Shown: piece after piece, positions 9,437 to 17,201 of the stretch
Numbering within the stretch: the first letter of the stretch is position 1
How the letters are laid out: every line of letters begins with the position of its first letter
Origin: Peptostreptococcus equinus
Lineage (GTDB): Bacteria; Bacillota; Clostridia; Peptostreptococcales; Peptostreptococcaceae
Length of the DNA stretch: 64,000 nt
Assembly: GCF_027125355.1 (NCBI RefSeq)
Contig: NZ_CP114052.1
Coordinates: 248,001-312,000 of the forward strand
Reading direction: 5' to 3'
Position numbers and translations under genes: made by a program
The notes under the pieces: generated by a model
What the model was told of the DNA's origin: nothing
Databases searched by the model: none
The model's input: only the letters and a program-made list of their open reading frames with translations

Positions 9437-10532
9437 ATCATATTTAAAAATAATGAGAAAAAACTCCGTAGGCATAATGATTTATATGGTAATTTTTATA
9501 TCAATATCTGTTATGGTGAGTGTTTCTCTTTCAAATAGCAAACCAGGAAATTATGTTAAAAATCAAAAGACAATTGCAGTAATAAATATGAGTAATGATA
9601 AAACTTCAAAAGAACTAGAAAAGTATTTAAACAAAAATTTTGATGTAAAAAAAATAAGAAATGATGAAAAAACAATTAAAGAAAATCTATTTACTCAATA
9701 TGTATCTTATGTGTTAAAAATAAATAAAGATAATTCTATGGAATACTATATAAATAAAGATATTGGTGTTGCATTTATAGTAAATGGAAAGGTAGAAGAA
9801 TATTTAAAAACAAATAAATTACTAAACAAATATAATATAGAAAATGCAGATTCAAAGACACAAAATATACTTGAAGATAATGTTGAAATATCTTATATAA
9901 AAGATCAAAATACGTTGAAGTCAGAATCATTATATTATTATTACAATAGTCAGTCATTTGTGGTGATGTCAGTAATAATGATAGGAGTATTTATTGGTTA
10001 CAGTAAATATAAGCAAAGAAATGTTAAAGATAGGATAGGATCTTCTGCTATGGCAAGTAAAAAAGTAGAAACAAAAGTTTTACTTAGTTCTCTAATATTT
10101 GTGGCTTTTGTATGGTTAGTGCTTTTGTTTACAACAGTTGTTCTTTTTGATAGACAACTATTATTTTCTTCTATAGGATTAGAATATATATTATCAAGTA
10201 TTATATATCTTGTACCTACTTATGGCTTAGCGTATTTAATAGCTACTATATCAAAAGATACTAATGTTAATACGGCGCTTGTTAATTTTATAGTACTTCC
10301 ATTGTCATTTATATCAGGTGTATTTGTACCATTAGAATTTTTGCCAAAATCTATTGAAAAAATAGCAATAATTTCACCAATGTATTGGAATAATAAATTA
10401 TATAGATTAATAATGGATGGAAGTTTTGGAAATAGTGATACATATATATATATAGGAATACAAATACTATTCTTCATAACTTTTGTCCTATTGGGCTATA
10501 TGTCAAGTAAAAGAAAAACAAGAACTTTATAA
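9423..10532 (+). CDS. ABC-2 type exporter permease (LnrN-like)
   Basis: Membrane protein of 369 residues with the same topology as its neighbour: helix near 15-35, an extracytoplasmic domain to about residue 175, then a C-terminal helix bundle (conserved-looking PLSFISGVFVPLEFLP near 290-306, typical of ABC-2 permeases). It starts within the preceding permease gene with GGAGG just upstream. Last gene of the exporter unit; no clear terminator is seen before the MerR gene. Confidence 0.82.
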   Translation: MTVFKSYLKIMRKNSVGIMIYMVIFISISVMVSVSLSNSKPGNYVKNQKTIAVINMSNDKTSKELEKYLNKNFDVKKIRNDEKTIKENLFTQYVSYVLKINKDNSMEYYINKDIGVAFIVNGKVEEYLKTNKLLNKYNIENADSKTQNILEDNVEISYIKDQNTLKSESLYYYYNSQSFVVMSVIMIGVFIGYSKYKQRNVKDRIGSSAMASKKVETKVLLSSLIFVAFVWLVLLFTTVVLFDRQLLFSSIGLEYILSSIIYLVPTYGLAYLIATISKDTNVNTALVNFIVLPLSFISGVFVPLEFLPKSIEKIAIISPMYWNNKLYRLIMDGSFGNSDTYIYIGIQILFFITFVLLGYMSSKRKTRTL

Positions 10533-10660
10533 ATTAATAGAATATTATAGTATTTTCATTTATAGGAGAACTTAATTATGTTATAATTTAAATATATACT
10601 AGACTATTTATTAACAAAAAATATAGTTATAGAGATTTTAGCAGAGATGGGGTAATATGT

Positions 10661-11521
10661 ATGATTTCACATGATAGATATTCAATTGGAGAAGTTGAAA
10701 AAATTTGTAATATACCTATAAAGACACTGCGTTACTACGATTCGATTAATTTAGTTGTTCCATCCTTTAGAGATTCTGAAAGCAATTACAGATACTATAG
10801 TAAAGAGCAAATGGTTACCATATGCATAGTACGTAAGTTAAGAATGCTTGGTTTTGGATTAAAGGAAATACATAATATAATTCATGATAATAAAGCACAT
10901 ATATTAGAAGAGAGTGTAGATTCGAAATTAGTAGATATTTCAAATGAAATAAAAGCCTTACAGCAAAAATATGAAGAGGGATGCAGATTTTCTCAAAGAT
11001 TAAAAAAGGGTGTAGATATTTTATCTTTGTACGCTAAAGAAGAATTTGAAAAAAAAGGAATAGTAATAGAAGAAATACCTGAATCATATTTATTGTATAC
11101 TAGAAAAGTTATGAAAAATTATTCTAATAGAGATGTGTCATTAGAAAGATGGGTAGAACTCATAAATTTATCAAATAAGACTAATATTGAAAATAAGGGA
11201 TCAATCGTTGTAACTTATTATTCAAATCCTTTAGATCAATTTTTATACAAGGATATAGATATAGAATTTGGTATGTACTTGGATGAACCTGTAAATTTAT
11301 GTGAATGCAAAAAATTTGGGGGATTTACTGCTGCTACCACCATACATGTAGGTGATTATTCTAATATAATAAATACACATATAAAGATGATTCAATATAT
11401 AAATAAGAGTGGATATAGCATTTGCGGAGATATTTCAGAAGAATTTATCATATCACCATTTGATGTTAATAATCCTGAAGAACATGTAACAAAAGTAATA
11501 ATACCCGTAAAAAAAATATAA
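10661..11521 (+). CDS. MerR-family regulator with GyrI-like effector domain
   Basis: N-terminal MerR winged helix (YSIGEVEKICNIPIKTLRYYD, then NYRYYSKEQM) over residues 6-75, a linking coiled coil to about 120, and a C-terminal GyrI/BmrR-like effector-binding domain of about 160 residues. Such regulators bind lipophilic drugs and activate multidrug exporter genes. Its place directly downstream of the ABC exporter suggests a linked role, but it has its own upstream region with a TATAAT element near 10578, and no operator is recognised. Confidence 0.8.
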   Translation: MISHDRYSIGEVEKICNIPIKTLRYYDSINLVVPSFRDSESNYRYYSKEQMVTICIVRKLRMLGFGLKEIHNIIHDNKAHILEESVDSKLVDISNEIKALQQKYEEGCRFSQRLKKGVDILSLYAKEEFEKKGIVIEEIPESYLLYTRKVMKNYSNRDVSLERWVELINLSNKTNIENKGSIVVTYYSNPLDQFLYKDIDIEFGMYLDEPVNLCECKKFGGFTAATTIHVGDYSNIINTHIKMIQYINKSGYSICGDISEEFIISPFDVNNPEEHVTKVIIPVKKI

Positions 11522-11570
11522 AGAAAAAAATATGGTTATGATAAAGTATATATTACAATAAACTTTTAAA

Positions 11571-11618
11571 ATACAAAAGAGAAGTATTTACAGATTATGT
11601 AAATCTTCTCTTTTGTAT
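11571..11618. terminator. Bidirectional terminator
   Basis: Long inverted repeat: ATACAAAAGAGAAG pairs with CTTCTCTTTTGTAT, with inner ATTTAC/GTAAAT and a 7-base loop. It ends both the MerR gene (plus) and the six-gene fermentation operon (minus). Confidence 0.85.
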
Positions 11619-11650
11619 TTAGTATATTATAAGTTTATATATAGGGTAAA

Positions 11651-12832
11651 CTACATTATTCCTTCTTCTTTTAAAGATTTAATCTCATCTTCACTTAGTC
11701 CAAATATTTCTGCATTATGTTGACCTAAAAGTGGTGCAGGTGTATCTACTGTACCTGGAGTTTCAGAAAGCTTCATTACACAACCTTGGAAATATTGGTC
11801 TCCTGCAGTTGGATGTTCACAGTGAACCATCATTTCACGAGCTTGTATATGTGGATGCTCAATTGCTTCTTTTACATTTAGTATAGGACCACACGGTATT
11901 CCATCCCTATCCATGGCATCTTCAATTTCTTTTTTTGTATAATTTTTACACCAATCAGCAATGATATTTTTTAATTCTGGTTCATAATTGTCGCAACGTA
12001 GAGTATTTGTTTTGTATCTAGGATCATCTAGTAATTCTTCGTGATTTATAGTTTTACAGAATTTAGCAAAAAGTCTATCATTACCTACACCAACTGCGAC
12101 AAATCCATCCTTACATTCGTAAACATCAAATGGTGCTATAGAAGGATCTATGTTACCATTACGTTCTGGTATAAATCCACCAACAGTATAGTTTACTAGT
12201 GCATTTTCAAGTAAACTAAATATTGTATCTACCATTGATACATCTACCAATTGACCTTGACCAGTTTTTTCTCTATTATAAAGAGCCATTAATATACCTA
12301 CAGTCAAGTATATACCAGCTACATGGTCAGCAACTGATGGTCCGACCTTTACAGGATTAGTTTCTTTATAACCTGTAAGATTTATCATACCACCCATGGC
12401 TTGAGCTACTATATCATAGCAAGCTCTATGTGATATAGGGCTGTTTTGACCAAAACCAGAACCAGATCCATAAATTATAGATGGATTTACTTTTTTAACT
12501 GATTCATAGTCTATACCAAGTCTTTTGGTAACTCCTCCCTTGTAGTTTTCGACTACTATATCTGCATCTTTTACCAAATCAAAGAACATTTTTTTACCTT
12601 TTTCAGATTTAAGGTTTAGAGTTACTCCTTTTTTATTACGGTTTACATAGCAGTAAAAGCCACTTTCTCCACTTTTTTCGTCTATAGGTCCCCATTCACG
12701 ACATTGATCACCATTAACAGGTTCTATTTTTATTACATCTGCACCATAATCAGCCAACATCATTGTACAGAATGGTCCATTTAATGCGGAAGTAAGGTCT
12801 ATAACTTTTAATCCTTCTAGCGCTTTTTTCAT
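11651..12832 (-). CDS. Class III (CaiB/BaiF/FldA) CoA-transferase
   Basis: 393-residue family III CoA-transferase. These enzymes move CoA between acids through an aspartyl-CoA mixed anhydride; the catalytic residue here is Asp169 in VGPSVADHVAG. The N-terminal GLKVIDLTSALNGPFCTMMLADYGADVIKIE motif region (residues 7-38) is typical of the family. It is the last gene of an operon with acyl-CoA dehydrogenase, ETF and two ammonia-lyase-like proteins, so it most likely activates a beta-amino acid using the CoA ester of the reduced product as donor. FldA-like activity on aromatic acids is an alternative, but no FldBC dehydratase is present. Confidence 0.85.
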   Translation of the reverse strand: MKKALEGLKVIDLTSALNGPFCTMMLADYGADVIKIEPVNGDQCREWGPIDEKSGESGFYCYVNRNKKGVTLNLKSEKGKKMFFDLVKDADIVVENYKGGVTKRLGIDYESVKKVNPSIIYGSGSGFGQNSPISHRACYDIVAQAMGGMINLTGYKETNPVKVGPSVADHVAGIYLTVGILMALYNREKTGQGQLVDVSMVDTIFSLLENALVNYTVGGFIPERNGNIDPSIAPFDVYECKDGFVAVGVGNDRLFAKFCKTINHEELLDDPRYKTNTLRCDNYEPELKNIIADWCKNYTKKEIEDAMDRDGIPCGPILNVKEAIEHPHIQAREMMVHCEHPTAGDQYFQGCVMKLSETPGTVDTPAPLLGQHNAEIFGLSEDEIKSLKEEGIM

Positions 12833-12858
12833 TATTTTTATTCTCCTTTAATTTCTAC

Positions 12859-13236
12859 TTAATAAGCTTCATAAACAAACTGTCCAACTGTAGATAATAC
12901 TGGTTCTGGTAGTACATCTATTGAGCTAGGATATGGAGGATCACTAGGAACTTCTATAACTTTAAATGCTCTGACTTCTATAAGAGCTTTCTTGCCTTCT
13001 ATTTTTTTTGCTCTTGCTACATATTCCATATAATCTCCCGCTTGAGAAGGTGTATATAGACGTATTTTTTTTACTTCTACGCAATGACCAGTATTACCAA
13101 ATACTTTAGCCATTAATCTAACTGCTGTATCACTCATAAGAGTAATGTTTCTTGCACCATTTATTAAACCACCTAGATAAAAAACATCTCTATTTGACAT
13201 TCTATAACGGAATGTTACTGTCTGTTGTTCGTTCAT
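12859..13236 (-). CDS. Hotdog-fold protein, 3-aminoacyl-CoA ammonia-lyase-like, short subunit
   Basis: 125 residues, similar in pattern to the beta-alanyl-CoA / 3-aminobutyryl-CoA ammonia-lyase family (Acl, Kal). It keeps the N-terminal family motif (MSNRDVFYLGGLINGARN, residues 13-30) but lacks the central DGDxSLFxGY segment, where it reads FGNTGHCVEV. It retains the later AGDYMEY motif. The family removes ammonia from 3-aminoacyl-CoA to give enoyl-CoA. It lies next to a longer paralogue with the opposite pattern of loss, so the two may form one mixed enzyme. Substrate unproven. Confidence 0.65.
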   Translation of the reverse strand: MNEQQTVTFRYRMSNRDVFYLGGLINGARNITLMSDTAVRLMAKVFGNTGHCVEVKKIRLYTPSQAGDYMEYVARAKKIEGKKALIEVRAFKVIEVPSDPPYPSSIDVLPEPVLSTVGQFVYEAY

Positions 13237-13279
13237 AATTAGACTCCTTTTAATATTATTTTTTATTTAAATTAAAAAC

Positions 13280-13756
13280 CTATATTTCAACTTCATCTTC
13301 TTCTGGAAAATCATCAAGTGGGAACCATGGATCTGTAACTAGTCCTTCAGGTTGTTCTCCACGTTGTAAGTGTTTTTTAACTACTAAACGTACAAAACCC
13401 TCTGTGCAAAGAACAGGTTCATCAAACCAAATCATTTCACCTTTTTTGCAATCAGATTTTCCTTCACGGAAAGCTGGTGTTGCAAGCTTATAAACTTCAA
13501 TTTTACAATCACGAGAAGAATTACCTATGTTGACTAATGTTGCTTTATAATCAATCATGTCTCCTACATATACATCTTTGAAACATTTTACATCATGATA
13601 TCCTAAGCAAAGTGATTCATCACCATCACATAAAATCATTTCCTCTGTTTCAACGTCACCGATAAAATCGAATTGACGACCGATTGAAATTAATCCATCA
13701 GGGTTAGCTGCATCTGCAGTTGTCATGTTGTAACTTAAATACGATACCTTTCTCAT
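13280..13756 (-). CDS. Hotdog-fold protein, 3-aminoacyl-CoA ammonia-lyase-like, long subunit
   Basis: 158 residues. The central part (DGDESLCLGYHDVKCFKDVY, residues about 43-62, then VGDMIDYKATLVNIGNSS) closely follows beta-alanyl-CoA ammonia-lyase of Clostridium propionicum as I recall it. The N-terminal YxGxLVxGAR segment of that family is replaced (MTTADAANPDGLISIGRQFD). There is a C-terminal acidic extension. It would deaminate a 3-aminoacyl-CoA to the enoyl-CoA that the operon's acyl-CoA dehydrogenase/ETF then reduces. Probably works with the adjacent short paralogue. Confidence 0.7.
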   Translation of the reverse strand: MRKVSYLSYNMTTADAANPDGLISIGRQFDFIGDVETEEMILCDGDESLCLGYHDVKCFKDVYVGDMIDYKATLVNIGNSSRDCKIEVYKLATPAFREGKSDCKKGEMIWFDEPVLCTEGFVRLVVKKHLQRGEQPEGLVTDPWFPLDDFPEEDEVEI

Positions 13757-13789
13757 AATTACGCCTCCAAATATATTTTTATAAATTTA

Positions 13790-14896
13790 TTATTTATTGT
13801 TTTTAATTTCTTTTATGTTATCTATCATCATAGGAACTATTTTAAATAAATCTCCACTAATTCCGTAATCAGCACAGTCGAAAATTGGTGCTTTTTCATC
13901 CTTATTTATAGCTATAATAAGGTCTGAATCTTGCATTCCAGCTTTATGCTGTATGGCTCCAGATATTCCTAGAGCGACATACACTTTTGGATGAACTGTT
14001 TTCCCAGTTTGTCCTACTTGATGATCTGCTGATAACCAACCAGAATCTATTACCGCACGGCTACCACCGATTACACCACCGCCAAAAGCATTTGCTAATT
14101 CTTTTGCTAGCTCTATACCTTTTTCTATATCTTTTCCAATACCACGACCTACAGATACTATTATTTCAGCACCTATTAAATCAACCATTTGTTTTGCTTC
14201 TTTTATTGTTTCTAGAACTTTTGTCTGTAAGTCATCACTAGATAAATTTACAGGGTATTTTTCTATTTGGCATGCATCGGCTTTTTCTTTTATAAATTCG
14301 CCTTTTTTCATTACTCCAGGTCTAACAGTTGACATACAAGGTCTAAATCTTGGACAGATTATTGTTGCCATTAGGTGACCGCCAAATGCTGGTCTTGTCA
14401 TTTTTAAATTTATATCATCCATTTTAAAAGAAGTTTTTGAAAGATCTAAGGTAGATGAAGTCTCTATAAAATCTACATAATTATTCATATCTATATCTAG
14501 ATGTGTACAGTCAGCTGTAAGTCCAGTATGCAGTCTAGCTGCACATCTTGGTGCTAAATCTCTACCTATAAAAGAAGCTCCAATCAGTACTACTTCAGGT
14601 TTTTTATCCATTACTAAATCACAAAAAACTTTTGTATAGGCATCAGTTGTATAATCTTGTAATTCTTCACTATCACATACAATTACCTTATCAGCGCCAT
14701 AGCCACCTAATTCTTTTGCAAGATGTTCAATATTATGGCCAAGAATTACACCTATAAGGTTTGAACCTCTTTCATCAGCTAATTTACGACCTTCAGAAAT
14801 TAATTCAAAATTTGTGTTCATCATTTTTCCGTGACGCTGTTCACAGAAGACCCATATATCTTTAAATTCTTCTATTAAAGAACTATTAAATTCCAT
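13790..14896 (-). CDS. etfA: Electron transfer flavoprotein alpha subunit
   Basis: 368 residues, slightly longer than the usual 310-340. It has an N-terminal alpha/beta domain and a C-terminal FAD-binding domain with GGSRAVIDSGWLSADHQVGQTGKTVHPKVYVALGISGAIQH (read in pieces across about 275-315). It pairs with EtfB encoded just upstream to carry electrons to the operon's acyl-CoA dehydrogenase. Longer EtfA forms occur in anaerobic acyl-CoA reductase complexes, some of which bifurcate electrons to ferredoxin; sequence inspection alone cannot settle that here. Confidence 0.92.
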   Translation of the reverse strand: MEFNSSLIEEFKDIWVFCEQRHGKMMNTNFELISEGRKLADERGSNLIGVILGHNIEHLAKELGGYGADKVIVCDSEELQDYTTDAYTKVFCDLVMDKKPEVVLIGASFIGRDLAPRCAARLHTGLTADCTHLDIDMNNYVDFIETSSTLDLSKTSFKMDDINLKMTRPAFGGHLMATIICPRFRPCMSTVRPGVMKKGEFIKEKADACQIEKYPVNLSSDDLQTKVLETIKEAKQMVDLIGAEIIVSVGRGIGKDIEKGIELAKELANAFGGGVIGGSRAVIDSGWLSADHQVGQTGKTVHPKVYVALGISGAIQHKAGMQDSDLIIAINKDEKAPIFDCADYGISGDLFKIVPMMIDNIKEIKNNK

Positions 14897-14918
14897 ATTT
14901 TATTGTCTCCTTTCATAA

Positions 14919-15722
14919 TTAAATAACATGTAGTTGTTCTAATTTATTAGTTAATTGTGCAACTGACTCTTTTTCATCGCCAGTAAATAATATGCCTGTA
15001 CCTTTTTGTGGTGGTGTAAATGATTTGAAAATATTAGTTGGAGATCCTTTTAAACCAATAGTATCAGGGTTAATTAAAGGTTCATCTTTTAAATCTTCAA
15101 AAGTTAGAACAGTAATATCTTTGCTATAGCAATTCATAATTCCATCAATTGTCATATAGCGAGGGAATATATCATCATCTTTTACACATGTTATTAGGCA
15201 AGGAGTTTTAGTTTCTATATTCATATAACCATCTTCAAGCATTCTTTTTACAACTAATTTATCATCATATTTATTGATTTTTCCAGCATAAGTAACTTGC
15301 GGTATAGATAGTTTTTCAGCAATTTGTGGTCCTACTTGTGCAGTATCTCCATCAATTGCTTGGCGTCCACAAAGTATTAAATCTTCTTTATTTAAACCTA
15401 GATTAGAAATTGCAGCAGCAATAATTTGTGATGTTGCATATGTATCAGAACCCCCAAACTCTCTAGATGATATTAGCACACCATCATCTGCACCTATTGC
15501 TAAGATTTCTCTAAGCATAGATTCAGCTTGGGGTGGACCCATAGTTAGGGCAGTTACTTGGCAATTTAACTTATCTTTTAATTTTAGAGCTTGTTCTAAG
15601 GCAATCATATCATCAGGATTTACAATGGCCGCCATAGAATTACGATTAAGAGTTCCATCAGGATTTACTGCGACCTTACCAGATGTATCCGGAACTTGCT
15701 TTACACAAACAAAAATTCTCAT
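14919..15722 (-). CDS. etfB: Electron transfer flavoprotein beta subunit
   Basis: 267 residues with the start MRIFVCVKQVPDTSGKV and the ETF-beta core (LTMGPPQAESMLREILAIGADDGVLIS, residues about 59-85; LCGRQAIDGDTAQVGPQIAE). It forms a heterodimer with EtfA. The EtfB-EtfA order directly after an acyl-CoA dehydrogenase gene matches anaerobic enoyl-CoA reductase complexes such as propionyl-CoA dehydrogenase/ETF of C. propionicum. Confidence 0.93.
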   Translation of the reverse strand: MRIFVCVKQVPDTSGKVAVNPDGTLNRNSMAAIVNPDDMIALEQALKLKDKLNCQVTALTMGPPQAESMLREILAIGADDGVLISSREFGGSDTYATSQIIAAAISNLGLNKEDLILCGRQAIDGDTAQVGPQIAEKLSIPQVTYAGKINKYDDKLVVKRMLEDGYMNIETKTPCLITCVKDDDIFPRYMTIDGIMNCYSKDITVLTFEDLKDEPLINPDTIGLKGSPTNIFKSFTPPQKGTGILFTGDEKESVAQLTNKLEQLHVI

Positions 15723-15741
15723 AGTTCATATACTCCTTTTC

Positions 15742-16884
15742 CTATTTCATAACTTCTCTTGCTATAACTACTTTGTGAATTTCAGAAGTACCTTCATATA
15801 TCTCAGTAATTTTAGCATCGCGATACATTCTTTCAAGTGGATAGTCCTTCATATATCCGTAACCACCGTGAATTTGTAGAGCCATATTTGTGACATGGCG
15901 TGCATTTTCTGAAGCATTTAACTTACACATTGCTGATTCCTTTGTATGTGCTTTACCAGCATCTTTTAAATATGCGGCATAATAAACTAGCATTTTAGCA
16001 GATTCTGTTTTTGTAGCCATATCTGCTATGTACCACTGTATTCCCTGTAAAGTACCTATTGGTTTTCCAAATTGTACACGTTCCTTTGCATATTTTACAG
16101 ATAGATCTAAAGCTCCTTCAGCAACCCCAACCGCTTGAGCACCTGTACCAATACGAGCACCATCCAGAGCCTGCATTGCAATTTTAAATCCCTGACCTTC
16201 TTTTCCTAATAGGTTAGATGCTGGAACCCTGCAATCTTCAAAAATTAATTCTGCTGTTTCAGAACCTGCAAGCCCCATTTTTGATTCTATCTTACCTATG
16301 CTAAATCCAGGAGTACCTTTTTCAATTATTATTGCTGACATACCCTTTAGACCTTTTTCAGGTTGTGTAAGAGCAAATAGTGTTAAAATATCAGCACGGC
16401 TACCACCTGATATAAAACATTTAGTGCCATTAATTACATATTCGTTTGTATCCTCATCTAGTATAGCGACAGTTTTTACAGCACCAGCATCTGATCCGGC
16501 ATTAGGTTCAGTAAGAGCAAATGCGCCTAATTCTCCGCCCTTTGTCAATCTAGGAAGATATTTTTGCTTTTGTTCTTCATTACCAAATTTATTTATCGCA
16601 TGAGGTGCAATCAAATGAATTGATAGAATAGCTGAAGAAGACATGCATTTTTTAGCAAATTCGTTAACTGCTATAACTTCTTCAATAGCACCACCGCCAG
16701 TTCCACCGTATTCACGAGGGACACCAATACCAGTAAATCCTAAAGCTGCCATTTTCTTGAAATTTTCAATAGGAAATGTGTGACTTTCATCTAATTCAGC
16801 TGCTACAGTTTCTAGTACTTCTAGTGCAAATTGTCCAGCTAATTTTTTTATCATTTCCTGTTCTTTAGTTAATGAAAAATCCAT
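15742..16884 (-). CDS. Acyl-CoA dehydrogenase (enoyl-CoA reductase role)
   Basis: 380-residue short-chain acyl-CoA dehydrogenase with the usual three domains. FAD/substrate motifs include FALTEPNAGSDAGA and GARIGTGAQAVGVAEGAL. The catalytic base is Glu364 in YEGTSEIHK. First gene of a six-gene operon, so with the ETF it most likely runs in the reductive direction, reducing the enoyl-CoA made by ammonia elimination. Chain-length preference cannot be read from sequence. A TTGACA/TATAAC promoter lies upstream. Confidence 0.9.
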   Translation of the reverse strand: MDFSLTKEQEMIKKLAGQFALEVLETVAAELDESHTFPIENFKKMAALGFTGIGVPREYGGTGGGAIEEVIAVNEFAKKCMSSSAILSIHLIAPHAINKFGNEEQKQKYLPRLTKGGELGAFALTEPNAGSDAGAVKTVAILDEDTNEYVINGTKCFISGGSRADILTLFALTQPEKGLKGMSAIIIEKGTPGFSIGKIESKMGLAGSETAELIFEDCRVPASNLLGKEGQGFKIAMQALDGARIGTGAQAVGVAEGALDLSVKYAKERVQFGKPIGTLQGIQWYIADMATKTESAKMLVYYAAYLKDAGKAHTKESAMCKLNASENARHVTNMALQIHGGYGYMKDYPLERMYRDAKITEIYEGTSEIHKVVIAREVMK

Positions 16885-16964
16885 ATATTATTTCATCCTT
16901 TCTTTTAATTACTTACTATATATACATTTTAATTTTGACTTGCTGAAAAATATCTCATAATTGA

Positions 16965-16995
16965 GTTATATCTTATATAGCAACTGTATTGTCAA
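16965..16995 (-). promoter_or_regulatory. Promoter of the acyl-CoA dehydrogenase operon (candidate)
   Basis: On the minus strand: TTGACA (16995-16990) and TATAAC (16970-16965), spacer 19 bases, about 80 bases before the first start codon. The spacing is long, so this is a fair but not certain sigma-A promoter. Confidence 0.5.
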
Positions 16996-17128
16996 CAAAA
17001 TAACAGTAATAAATTTTAGGTGTTTAGTGTTAATAAAAAATAAAGTCTCCACTAACTGTACCTATATAAAATATTAGAAAATTTATTATATTTTGACAAA
17101 GTGAGTAAGTTAGACTTATAGTTTTACA

Positions 17129-17198
17129 AATGAGCAAGATTTTTTGGTAGACTTTTTATTAATAAAAAACACAGCAGAATTAATCTGCTGTGTTTTTG
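17129..17198 (+). ncRNA. Candidate small RNA (about 70 nt)
   Basis: A plus-strand promoter (TTGACA 17093-17098, TATAGT 17117-17122) would start a transcript near 17129 that meets the hairpin with T-tract at 17165-17197. No open reading frame of note lies inside. It could equally be incidental promoter-like sequence beside the terminator of nadC. Confidence 0.25.
17165..17197. terminator. Terminator of the nad operon
   Basis: Arms AAAAACACAGCAGA and TCTGCTGTGTTTTT around loop ATTAA; T-tracts on both strands. It lies 4 bases past the nadC stop (minus strand). Confidence 0.85.
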
Positions 17199-17201
17199 TA
17201 A

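Larger units (their letters stand above)
16885..17201. other. Intergenic region between fermentation operon and nadC
   Basis: 317 bases without a protein gene. Contents seen: the operon promoter (minus), a plus-strand TTGACA-18-TATAGT promoter at 17093-17122, two near-identical direct repeats (ACAAAGTGAGTAAG at 17096-17109 and ACAAATGAGCAAG at 17126-17138, 30 bases apart), and the nadC terminator. No tRNA or riboswitch fold is recognised. Confidence 0.6.

Noticed and set aside
13987..14241. Leucine-rich open frame opposite etfA
   Set aside because: It lies entirely antisense to a well-supported gene, has low-complexity Leu/His/Gln composition caused by the complementary codons, and has no ribosome site.
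11651..16884. Reading the operon as the aromatic FldABC/AcdA phenyllactate pathway
   Set aside because: A class III CoA-transferase and dehydrogenase/ETF are shared, but no dehydratase subunits or activator are present, and two ammonia-lyase-like genes take that place.
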